NCBI RefSeq assembly: GCF_019145195.1
Contig: NZ_JAHSTW010000004.1
Location: 62,001 to 126,000, forward strand
Length of the DNA: 64,000 nucleotides
Reading direction: 5' to 3'
Source: Pseudomonas siliginis
GTDB lineage: Bacteria > Pseudomonadota > Gammaproteobacteria > Pseudomonadales > Pseudomonadaceae
This document shows, piece after piece, positions 47,206 to 57,400 of the stretch; positions within the stretch are counted from its first letter, which is position 1, and the number at the start of each line of letters is the position of its first letter. The notes beneath the pieces were generated by a model that worked only from the letters and a program-made list of their open reading frames with translations, was not told the DNA's origin and ran no database searches. The position numbers and the translations under genes are program-made.

Positions 47206-49365
47206 CTAGACCGCCGCCGAGCCGACACGGCCCTTGCGCAGCGCTTCGATGACTGCTTCCTTCGGGCCGTCAGCGACGACCCGGCCGTTATCCAGCACCA
47301 GCAACCGGTCCACCAGGCTCAGCATCGAGGTGCGGTGTGTGACCAGCAGCAGGGTTTTGCCTTGCACCCAGCCATGCAGTTTCTGCCGCAGTGCATCTTC
47401 GCTGCTGTTGTCCATGGCGCTGGTGGGTTCGTCGAGCAGCATGATCGGTGGATCGAGCAGTAATGCCCGCGCCAGCAACACCGCTTGGCGTTGGCCGCCG
47501 GAAAGCAATTGCCCGCGTTCGCCCACCGGTCGGTCGAAGCCTTGCGGGTGTTGTCGGGCCAGTTCGGTGACGCCAGTCAGTTCGGCGACTTCGAGCATGC
47601 GTGAATCGCTGATGTAGCGCGCGCCCAGGGTCAGGTTGTCGCGCAGGCTGCCGGCCAGCAGCGGCAAGTCGTGGGCGACATAACCGATCTGCTGGCGCAG
47701 GTCAGCCACGTCCAGTTGGCGCAAGTCGAGGCCGTCGAGCAGCAACTGGCCTTGTTCCGCCTCGTAGAAGCCCATCACCAGCCGTGCCAACGTGCTTTTG
47801 CCCGAGCCGCTGCGGCCGATGATGCCGACCCGCTCGCCGGGTTTCAGGCTGAAGCTGACCTCGCTCAGCGCCGGCGCATTCTGGCCGTTGTAGTGAAACG
47901 TCACGCCGCTGACGTCGAGGGCGCCTTGCAGCTGCGTACGTTCCAGTGGCCGTTGTTTGCCGTCGCGTTCCTGCGGCAGGGCCATCAGCGCGTCGGTGCT
48001 TTTCATGGTCAGTTGCGCTTGCTGGTAGCGGGTGATCAGCCCGGCGATCTGGCCGAGCGGGGCGAGCACACGACTGCCAAGCATGTAAGTGGCGACCAGC
48101 GCGCCGACACTGAGGTTGCCGGCGATGATGCTGTAGACCCCGGCCACAATCGTCGCCATCCCGGAAAACTGCTGGATGAACAGCGTGCCGTTGGTGGCCA
48201 GCGCCGACAGGTTGCGCGCGTGGCTGTCGAGGCGGGTGAGGGCGCCGTGGGTGCTTTCCCATTTGTGCTGGCGCTCGCTTTCGGCGCCGCAGGCCTTGAG
48301 GGTTTCCAGGCCGCCGAGGGTTTCGATCAGCACCGCCTGACGCTCGGCGCCGAGGCTCAGGCTTTTCTGCACGGTGTCACGCAGGCGCACCTGAATCGCC
48401 ATGGCGAAAATGATGGTGATCGGAAACGCCAGCAGCGGAATCACCACCAGCCAGCCACCGAGCAGGCCGATCACTACCAGCATCAACACCACGAAGGGCA
48501 AGTCGATCAGACTCGTCAGGGTCACGGCAGTGAGAAATTCACGCAGGCCCTGGAAGTCGTGAATGCTCTGGGCAAAGCCGCCAATGGTTGCTGGCCGCGC
48601 CTTCATCGACATGCCGGTGATGCGCTCGAACAACGTTGCCGAGAGGATCACATCGGTTTTCTTGCCGGCGGTGTCGAGCAGATGCGCACGCACCACGCGC
48701 AGCACCAGTTCAAAACCGGTGCCGATCAACAGGCCGACCGACAGCACCCACAAAGTCGAGGTCGCCTGATTGGGCACCACGCGATCGTAGGTCTGCATGA
48801 CGAACAGCGGCACCATCAGGCCCAGCAGGTTGATCAGGAAACTGGCGAGGATCGCATCGCTGTACAGCCATTTCGACAGTTTGAGAGTGTCGCGAAACCA
48901 CGCGTTTACCCGTGGCACCAACGGCGCGCGCAGGTCTTCGAGTTCGTGGCGCGGACGGGCGAACAAGGCCTGGCCGCTGTAGTGTTCGCTGAGCTCTTCG
49001 CGACTGACCCATTGCTCGCCGCCGTCGGCTTCGCTGGGCAGCAGCAGGGCTTTGCCGTCCTCGCCGAAGCGCCGCAGCACGGCAGTGCGGCCGTCGTTGA
49101 GCAGCAGCAGGATCGGCAGGTTCAGCGGCGAAATGTCTTTCAGGTCACGGCGCAACAAGCGCGCCTGCAATCCGGCCCGCGCGGCTGCACGGGGCAGCAG
49201 ATCGAGGCTCAGGCGTTGTTTGTTCAGAGGCAGCCCGGCACTCAGGCTGGCACGACTGACCGTGGCGCCGTGCAGTTTGCAGAGGATCAGCAGACCGTCG
49301 AGTAACGGATCGTCGAAGCTCAGGCGCGGATCGACCCCGGTGGCGCCGGGTTCCATGCTGGTCAT
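47206..49365 (-). CDS. mapB: Type I secretion ABC transporter (permease/ATPase, MapB/LapB-like)
   Basis: 719 residues: an N-terminal C39-like domain without the catalytic Cys context (residues 20-145), five or six membrane helices (about 165-430), and an ATPase domain with Walker A GRSGSGKS, signature LSGGQRQAVLLAR and Walker B IMLLDEPTSAMD. It energises export of the RTX adhesin across both membranes. The degenerate C39 domain would recognise but not cleave the substrate. 10 bases separate its stop from mapC. A large inverted repeat lies just upstream, between it and mapE. Confidence 0.92.
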   Translation of the reverse strand: MTSMEPGATGVDPRLSFDDPLLDGLLILCKLHGATVSRASLSAGLPLNKQRLSLDLLPRAAARAGLQARLLRRDLKDISPLNLPILLLLNDGRTAVLRRFGEDGKALLLPSEADGGEQWVSREELSEHYSGQALFARPRHELEDLRAPLVPRVNAWFRDTLKLSKWLYSDAILASFLINLLGLMVPLFVMQTYDRVVPNQATSTLWVLSVGLLIGTGFELVLRVVRAHLLDTAGKKTDVILSATLFERITGMSMKARPATIGGFAQSIHDFQGLREFLTAVTLTSLIDLPFVVLMLVVIGLLGGWLVVIPLLAFPITIIFAMAIQVRLRDTVQKSLSLGAERQAVLIETLGGLETLKACGAESERQHKWESTHGALTRLDSHARNLSALATNGTLFIQQFSGMATIVAGVYSIIAGNLSVGALVATYMLGSRVLAPLGQIAGLITRYQQAQLTMKSTDALMALPQERDGKQRPLERTQLQGALDVSGVTFHYNGQNAPALSEVSFSLKPGERVGIIGRSGSGKSTLARLVMGFYEAEQGQLLLDGLDLRQLDVADLRQQIGYVAHDLPLLAGSLRDNLTLGARYISDSRMLEVAELTGVTELARQHPQGFDRPVGERGQLLSGGQRQAVLLARALLLDPPIMLLDEPTSAMDNSSEDALRQKLHGWVQGKTLLLVTHRTSMLSLVDRLLVLDNGRVVADGPKEAVIEALRKGRVGSAAV

Positions 49366-49399
49366 AGTGATTGCCTCTGTTGAACGGGCTCGGTTATCG

Positions 49400-49501
49400 G
49401 ATCGTTCCCACGCTCTGCGTGGGAATGCAGCCCGTGACGCTCCGCGTCACTGGACGCGGAGCGTCCCTTGAGGCATTCCCACGCAGAGCGTGGGAACGAT
49501 C
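49400..49501. repeat. Nested perfect inverted repeat inside the secretion operon
   Basis: Outer arms of 28 bases (49401-49428 and 49473-49500) are perfect inverse copies and each contains its own hairpin TCCCACGC-TCT-GCGTGGGA. An inner 13-bp stem lies at 49436-49448 and 49453-49465 with a 4-base loop. It lies between mapE and mapB, so it may limit read-through or stabilise the upstream message. Confidence 0.9.
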
Positions 49502-49526
49502 AGGGCAAAGTCAGTTCCTGCACCGT

Positions 49527-50885
49527 TTATTTCAGTTCCGGCAGGCGCGCCTGGTTTTTCACTTCGGTCGTGGCAATCGCATCAGCCGGCAGCACCACGC
49601 GTTGCTTGCTCAGCAACTGGCCCATGTTCGCCAGCACGCGGTACATCGAGTATTCCTCGGTGTAGCGGATTTCGGTGTAGCGACGGTTGGCGTTGTACAG
49701 CTCGTTTTCGCTGTCGAGCAGGTCGAGCAGGGTGCGTTGGCCGAGGCCGAACTGGTCCTGATAAGCGGCGCGCACGCGTTTGGTGGTTTCTGCGTATTCG
49801 CGAGCGGTCGGCGTCTGCTTCTTGGCATTTTCCATGGCGTTCCAGGCCAAGCGAATGTTCTCGTTGAGCTGACGCAAAGCATTGTTGCGGATGTCCATGG
49901 CCTGATTGATGTCGTGGGCATTCGCGGCCAGACGTGCCTTGTCGCTGCCGCCACGGAACAGGTTGTAGTTCATCACCACACCGACACGCCATTCGTTGTC
50001 GTGGCCTTCGTCGCCCTGCACGTTGTTGTTCGCGCCCACTGCCGCTTCCGCGTCGAAGCGCGGGTAGAACGGCGACTTGGCCACTTCGTACTGGCTCTCG
50101 GCGGACTGCACGTCAGCCTGGGCCGATTTCAGGTAAGGGTTGTTGTCGACCATGCTCTGCTGCGCTTCACGCAGGTCCGGCGGCATCTCACCGCGAGTCG
50201 AGGCCGGGGTTTCCAGCTCATCGGGCATGCGTCCGACCACACTGTAGAAATTCGATTCGGCGTCGGCCAGATCGACTTCGGCGGTGTCGAGGTTGTTCTG
50301 CGCCAGTGCACGACGGGCAACCGATTGATCGGAGTCTGCAGTGCTGCCGATGCCGCGCTCGGTGCGCAGGCCGATCTGATCGTTGACGCGCAAGTGCGCC
50401 TGCAAATTGTTCTTCGCCAGCGTCACCAGTTCACGCCGCTTGAGCACTTCGAGGTAGACCTCGATCGTGCGCAGGGCCAGATCCTGCGCGGTGCCCTGCG
50501 CGTAGTAGGCGCGCGAGTTGGACACGCCCTTGGTGCGCTCGACCTCGTTGGCGGTGTTGAAACCGTCAAAGATCATCTGCCGCAAGCGCAGCTCCGACTG
50601 GGTGTAATTGAGGATTTCGGTGTTGTGGTTACCGAAAGCGCGGGTATTGGTATTGTCGCTGTAACCGCGACCGTAGGCAGCGTTCAGATCGACCGACGGA
50701 TAAAACCCGCCCTTGGCCACTTTCACCTGTTCATCCGCTGACAAGCGGGCGTCCACGCGCGAAGCCAGCTCCGGGTGGGTGGCGATGGTGCTCTGAATCG
50801 CCTCGGTGAGGTTCATCGCCTGGGCTTGGGAAGTGCAAGCCATGGCCAGCAAAACCGCGCTGCAGAGGGGGGTTAAAACGCGCAT
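49527..50885 (-). CDS. mapE: TolC-family outer-membrane channel (MapE/LapE, AggA-like)
   Basis: 452 residues. The signal peptide MRVLTPLCSAVLLAMACTSQ ends AQAM. Two repeated helical/strand halves are typical of TolC (LAKNNLQAHLRVNDQIGLRT; YQDQFGLGQRTLLDLLDSEN). It forms the trimeric outer-membrane duct of the type I machine. First gene of the mapE-mapB-mapC order, 532 bases divergent from the adhesin. The LapE/AggA group has this same architecture. Confidence 0.9.
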   Translation of the reverse strand: MRVLTPLCSAVLLAMACTSQAQAMNLTEAIQSTIATHPELASRVDARLSADEQVKVAKGGFYPSVDLNAAYGRGYSDNTNTRAFGNHNTEILNYTQSELRLRQMIFDGFNTANEVERTKGVSNSRAYYAQGTAQDLALRTIEVYLEVLKRRELVTLAKNNLQAHLRVNDQIGLRTERGIGSTADSDQSVARRALAQNNLDTAEVDLADAESNFYSVVGRMPDELETPASTRGEMPPDLREAQQSMVDNNPYLKSAQADVQSAESQYEVAKSPFYPRFDAEAAVGANNNVQGDEGHDNEWRVGVVMNYNLFRGGSDKARLAANAHDINQAMDIRNNALRQLNENIRLAWNAMENAKKQTPTAREYAETTKRVRAAYQDQFGLGQRTLLDLLDSENELYNANRRYTEIRYTEEYSMYRVLANMGQLLSKQRVVLPADAIATTEVKNQARLPELK

Positions 50886-51190
50886 GGGTGCATCTCCCTG
50901 GATCTCAATGTTGTGTTACCGTCGCCAAATATTTGACGTAAATTTTGGGTGTAAGCGTTTCACTCTTGTAACAACAGAGCTAAGAACATCCTAGAGCGTA
51001 GCTAAGAAAAAATTTTCATAAGGTTTATTCCAAAAAAAACTTATGCGGTTTTTCAAAAGCAGCACATTGTTCAGCTCGAAAGCCTTTGTTTTATGCGCTT
51101 TAGGGAGCTCGAAAAGGCTTGAGGAAAGTTCCATTCACTTTGCGAGACACTGCGAAGTACTGCTGAAGGGGAGGGACGCGTAACGGCGAA

Positions 51191-51225
51191 TGAGCGACAG
51201 ATTTTTGTCACTCAGGTGATTCACC
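51191..51225. promoter_or_regulatory. Two adjacent palindromes upstream of the adhesin
   Basis: A 24-base inverted repeat (9-base arms, one mismatch, 6-base centre) is followed directly by the 11-base palindrome GGTGATTCACC. Possible binding site or leader hairpins. Confidence 0.5.
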
Positions 51226-51385
51226 ACCGTTACGTAGCGCTAGTGGGTCGGCGGATTGAACAGGGTTGGCAAGTGCTTGATAGCGCTGACAATTCACCTC
51301 AAACCGGGCCTGCGAAACGAACTGTCGAGGGTGCGAGCGTCGCCCCCGGCAACCCGATTGAGCCATGGGCTGCTTCGCGAACCTG

Positions 51386-51403
51386 TGCCGACGGTGGTCG
51401 GCA
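51386..51403 (+). promoter_or_regulatory. Hairpin just before the adhesin ribosome-binding site
   Basis: TGCCGA-CGGTGG-TCGGCA ends two bases before GCGGAGG, the ribosome-binding site of the adhesin gene. Its position could allow post-transcriptional control. Confidence 0.5.
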
Positions 51404-51417
51404 GCGGAGGATTTCAC

Positions 51418-54400
51418 ATGGCAGCGCTCATCGGTACGGTCACAAAAGTCATTGGTCAGGTGTTCGCCCAGGCGAGCGACGGCATCAAGCGTCCGCTGTT
51501 CGAAGGCGATCGTTTGTACGCTGGCGATCAACTGATCACCGGCGCGGAAGGCGCGGTGGCAATGAAACTGCAAAACGGCGAGGAATTGACCCTCGGCCGC
51601 GGCAGCAGCATCACCATGACCGGGCAATTGCTGGCCGACCAGGCTGTGCCGGTGAACGTCGACGAAGCCCAGACCCCGAGCCAGGCGCAACTGACCGATG
51701 TCGAGCAAATCCAGCAAGCCATCGCCGCCGGTGAAGACCCAAGCAAAACTGCCGAAGCCACTGCGGCCGGCCCCAACGCGCCCACCGGCAACACCGGTGA
51801 ACTGGGCGGCGGGCACAGTTTCGTTCTGCTGACCGAAGTCGGCGGCCGAGTCGATCCGATCATTGGTTTCCCTACCGCCGGCTTCAACGGCATTCCCGAA
51901 TTTCCCGAGTATCGTCGCGACGCGGACATCGACAATGGCGACGACACGCCAGCGCCGGTCGTGGTGCCACCGCCACCAGTGAACAACCCGGTCATCCTCA
52001 ACGGCCTCAATGGGGCGGATGGCGAGCTGAACCTCAATGAAGCCAATCTGCCTGACGGTACAGCGGCCAATCCAGGCGCGCTGACGCAAAGTGGCAGCTT
52101 CACGGTCTCGGCAGCGGATGGTTTGAACAGCCTGAGCATCGGCGGCATCAACGTGATTGTTGGCGGCGTGCCGATCGGCTTTCCCCAGTCGATCACCACG
52201 CAACTGGGCAACACCCTGACCATCACCGGTTATAACGCGGCCACTGGCACGGTAAGCTACAGCTACACCCTCAACGGCAACGAAACCCACGCGGCCGGCG
52301 ACGGCGTGAACAACCTCAGCGAACCGTTCACCGTGATCGCCACCGACAGTAATGGCGACAGCGCCACTGGCACGCTGGACGTGAACATCACCGACGACGT
52401 GCCAAAAGCGTTTGACGACGCCAACGGCATTGCCTCGGAAACCTTGCTGACCCTGACCGGAAACGTCCTCACCAACGACGTGCAAGGCGCCGACCGCGTA
52501 CCCACCGGTCCAGTCACGCCCGGTACATTCACCGGTACCTACGGCACCTTGGTTCTGAACGCCGACGGCACCTACACCTATACCCTGAACACCAGCGATG
52601 CCGATTTCAAAGCCTTGACCGGCGGCGGTAACGGCACTGAAACCTTCGCCTACACCATCACCGATGCCGACGGCGATAGCAGCAGCGCCAATCTGGTTCT
52701 GCAGATCCACAACAACGACGATCCAGTCACCATCGACGGCCTGAACGTCGCTGGCGGCGAGCTCACGGTTTACGAAAAAAACCTCAGCGACGGCAGCGCT
52801 CCGGATACTGGCGCGCTGACGCAAAACGGCACGTTCACCATCACTGCACTGGACGGCGTCACCACGCTGACTGTTGGTGGAATTGCCGTGGTGACCAATG
52901 GCGTTGCCGCAGGCTTCCCGCAATCGATCACCACGCCACTGGGCAGCACGCTGACGATTACTGGTTTCAACGCTGCAACCGGTGTAGTGAGTTACAGCTA
53001 CACCCTGGCCGACAACGAAGCGCATCCGAACGCCAACGGCGCGAATAATCTGCCTGAGCAGTTCGCAGTCACGGTGGTCGATGACAACGGCACCACCGCC
53101 ACCGGTACCCTCGACGTCAACATCGTCGACGACCTGCCGAAAGCCAACGACGACAGCAACGGTACCGCCTCGGAAAGCCAACTGACCCTGACCGGCAACG
53201 TCCTTACCAACGACGTGCAAGGTGCCGACCGCGTACCTACCGGCCCGGTTACGCCGGGCACTTTCACTGGTACTTTCGGTACATTGGTTCTGAACGCCGA
53301 CGGCACTTACACCTACACCCTGAATACCAGCGATGCCGACTTCAAAGCCTTGACCGGCGGCGGCAACGGCACGGAAACCTTTGCCTATACCATTACCGAT
53401 GCCGACGGCGATTCCAGCACTGCCAATCTGGTTCTGCAGATCCACAACAACGACGATCCGGTAATCATCGACGGCCTGAACGTCGCCGGTGGCGAGCTGA
53501 CGATCTACGAAAAAAACCTCAGCGACGGCAGCGCCCCGGACACTGGCGCACTGACGCAAAACGGCACGTTCACCATCACCGCACTGGACGGCGTCACCAC
53601 GCTGACTGTTGGTGGAATTGCCGTGGTGACCAATGGCGTCGCCGCAGGCTTCCCGCAATCGATCACCACGCCGCTGGGCAGCACGCTGACGATTACTGGT
53701 TTCAACGCTGCAACCGGTGTGGTCAGTTACAGCTACACCCTGGCCGACAACGAAGCGCATCCGAACGCCAACGGTGCGAACAATCTGCCTGAGCAGTTCG
53801 CAGTCACGGTAGTCGATGACAACGGCACCACCGCCACCGGCACGCTGGACGTGAACATCGTCGACGACCTGCCGAAAGCCAACGATGACAGCAACGGCAC
53901 CGCCTCGGAAAGCCAACTGACCCTGACCGGCAACGTCCTGACCAACGACGTGCAAGGCGCCGACCGCGTGCCCACTGGTCCAGTCACGGCCGGTACATTC
54001 ACTGGTACTTACGGCACCTTGGTTCTGAACGCCAACGGCACTTACACCTACACCCTGAATACCAGCGATGCTGATTTCAAAGCCTTGACCGGCGGCGGCA
54101 ACGGCACGGAGACCTTCGCCTACACCATCACTGATGCCGATGGCGACACCAGCACTGCCAATCTCGTATTGGACATCCACAACAACGACGACCCGGTGCT
54201 GCTCAACGGCCTCGACGTCAACGGTGGCGAACTCACCGTCTACGAAAAAAACCTCAGCGACGGCACCAGCCCCAACACCCCGGCGCTGACCCAGAACGGC
54301 ACTTTCACCGTCAGCGCTCTCGATGGTCTGCAGACCCTCACAGTCGGCGGCATCGCCGTGATCACCAATGGCGTGGCCGCAGGTTTCCCGCAATCGGTGA

Positions 54401-57400
54401 TCACACCGCTGGGCAGCACCTTGACCATCAGCGGTTATGATCCGGCGACCGGCGTGGTCAGCTACAGCTACACCCTGGCCGACAACGAAGCCCATCCAAC
54501 CGCCAACGGCGCCAACAGCCTCACCGAGAACTTCGACGTCGTCGCGACGGACACCGATGGCAGTACCGCCAGCGGCCAGATCAACGTCAATATCGTCGAT
54601 GATTTGCCGACCGCGCATGCGGACGCGGCTTCGGTGGCGGAGGGCGGTACCGTCAGCGGCAACGTACTCAACAACGATGTCGGCGGCGCGGATGGCCCGG
54701 CGGTTACCGGCGCAGTGGTCGGCGTGCGTGTCGGTGCCGACACTTCGACCTCGGCCATCGGCGGACTCAATACGCAGATCAACGGCACCTACGGCTACCT
54801 CACCCTGGATGCCAACGGCAACGCGGTTTATCACAGCAATCCCAACACGGTGAACGGCCCGGGCGCGGTGGATGTGTTCACCTACACCGTGCGCGATGCC
54901 GACGGCGACGAAAGCACCACGACGATCACCATCGACGTCTACAACAGCTGCCTGAAAGCGGTCAGTGACACTGACGTCACCGTCTACGAAAAAGCTCTCG
55001 ACCTGACCAGGGACGGCCAGGATCTGGCAGCGGGCAGTGTGGTCGGCAGCGATCCGAACAGCACTGGCGAAACCGCTTCCGGCACCCTGGTCGGCTCGGT
55101 CACCGGTGCAGTCGGTGCGATCAGCTATGCACTGGTCGGCAGCGCTACCGGCAACTACGGGCAGATCGTTCTCAATGCCAATGGCACTTACACCTACACC
55201 CTGACTTCGCCAGCGACCACTACGCCGCACGCTGACGACGGCGCCAACGGCCTGAGCGAAACCTTCACCTATCAGGCCACCGATTCGCTGGGCAATGTCG
55301 TCACCAGCACGATCGTTGTGAGCATCGTCGATGACGTGCCGAAGGCGCTGAATGACAGCAATGCCGACAGCGCAACAGAAGCCCAGGTGACCCTGACCGG
55401 CAACGTCCTCGACAACGACGTGCAGGGCGCCGACCGCGTCTCCAGCGGCCCGGTAACCGCCGGTACTTTCACCGGCACTTACGGCACGCTGGTGCTCAAC
55501 GCCAACGGCACTTACACCTACACGCTGGACGCCAACGACGCCGACTTCAAAAACCTCCATGGCGGCGGCAACGGCACGGAAACCTTCGCCTACACCATCA
55601 CCGACGCGGACGGCGACACCAGCACCGCCAACCTGGTGCTGAACATTCATAACAACGACGATCCGGTGTGCCTCGACGGCCTCGATGTGAAGGGCGGCGA
55701 AATCACCGTCTACGAGAAAAACCTCAGCGACGGCAGCAGCCCCAACACCTCGGCGCTGACCCAAAGCGGCAGCTTCACCGTCACTGCGCTTGATGGCCTG
55801 CAAACCCTCACGGTCGGCGGCATTGCGGTGATCAGCAATGGCGTCGCCGCCGGTTTGCCGCAATCGGTGGTCTCGCCATTGGGCAGTACGTTCACCATCA
55901 CCGGTTACGATCCGGCCACCGGCGTGGTCAGTTACAGCTACACCCTGGTCGACAACGAAGCTCATCCGAACGCCAACGGCGCCAACAGCCTCAGCGAGAG
56001 CTTTGACGTGGTCGCCACTGATACCGATGGCAGTACCGCCAGCGGTCAGATCAACGTCAACATCGTCGACGATTTGCCGACTGCCAACGCCGATACCGGC
56101 TCGGTAGCGGAGGGCGGCACGGTCAATGTCAGTGTGCTCGGCAATGACCTCAGCGGCGCCGATGGTGCCGCCACGGTGGTCGGCGTGCGCGCCGGCAGCA
56201 ACACCGCGACGTCGGCCAGCGGCGGGCTCAACAGCAACAGCAACATCAACGGCAACTACGGCTACCTGACCCTCGACGCGGCGGGCAATGCGGTTTACCA
56301 CAGCAACCCGAACTCGGTGAGCCCGCCGGGCGCGACCGACACGTTCACCTACACCATCCGTGACAGCGATGGCGATGAAAGCACCACGACGCTGACCATC
56401 AATGTCGCCGACAGCAAACTGGTCGCCTCGGTCGATCAGGATGTGACGGTCTACGAAAAAGCCCTCGACCTGAGCAAGGATGGCGCCGACCTGGCTCCCG
56501 GCACGGTCACCGGCAGCGAACCGGGCAACACCGGCGAAACCGCCAGCGGCACGCTGGTCGGTTCGGTCAGTGGTGGCAGCGGCGCGATCACGTACACCCT
56601 GGTCGGTAACGCCACCGGCAGCTACGGGCAACTGCAGCTCAACGCTGACGGCACCTACACCTACACGCTGACCTCGGCGCCGAAAACCGCGCCGAGCGCC
56701 AACGACGGGCCGAACACGCTCAGCGAAACGTTCACCTACAAAGCCACCGATGCGCTGGGCAACAGCACCAACAGCACCCTCGTGGTCAACATCGTCGACG
56801 ACATACCGAAAGCCGTTGCCTCGGATCGCTCGGTTACCGCAGTGGAGATCGATTCCAACATTCTCATCGTCCTCGACATCTCCGGCAGCATGGCCGATCC
56901 CTCTGGCGTGCCGGGCCTGTCGCGGCTGGCACTGGCCAAGCAGGCCATTGGCGCCTTGCTCGACAAGTACGATGATCTGGGCGATGTGAAAGTGCAGTTG
57001 GTGACGTTCAGCAGCAGTGCCGCCGACCGCACCACGGTGTGGGTCGATGTCGCTACTGCCAAGACATTGCTCGCCGGCCTCAACGCCGGCGGCGGCACGA
57101 ACTACGACGCCGCCGTGGCGGTGATGCAGACCGCTTTCAACACCTCCGGCAAACTCACCGGGGCACAGAACGTCGGCTACTTCTTCTCCGACGGCAAGCC
57201 CAACGAGGGCGACATCGGCACGGCTGACGAAGCCGCGCTGAAAAACTTCCTCGACGCCAACAACATCAAGAACTATGCAATCGGTCTGGGCAGTGGCGTG
57301 AGCAACGCCAACCTCGATCCGCTGGCCTACGACGGCATCAACCACACCAACACCAATGCGGTGGTGGTCACCGATCTCAACCAGCTCAACTCGGTGCTCT

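Larger units (their letters stand above)
50886..51417. promoter_or_regulatory. 532-bp divergent control region of the adhesin and its exporter
   Basis: Left part (50920-51180) is AT-rich, unlike the surroundings, as expected for promoters. At 51191-51225 there are two adjacent palindromes: TGAGCGACA-GATTTT-TGTCACTCA (one mismatch) and GGTGATTCACC. About 200 GC-rich bases follow and lead to the adhesin start. An operator, or hairpins of a long 5' leader, are the obvious readings. No consensus promoter could be assigned securely. Confidence 0.6.

Noticed and set aside
50921-50937. FleQ-like site GTC-N11-GAC near the mapE start
   Set aside because: The known FleQ motif has 8 bases between GTC and GAC; spacing and centre do not fit.
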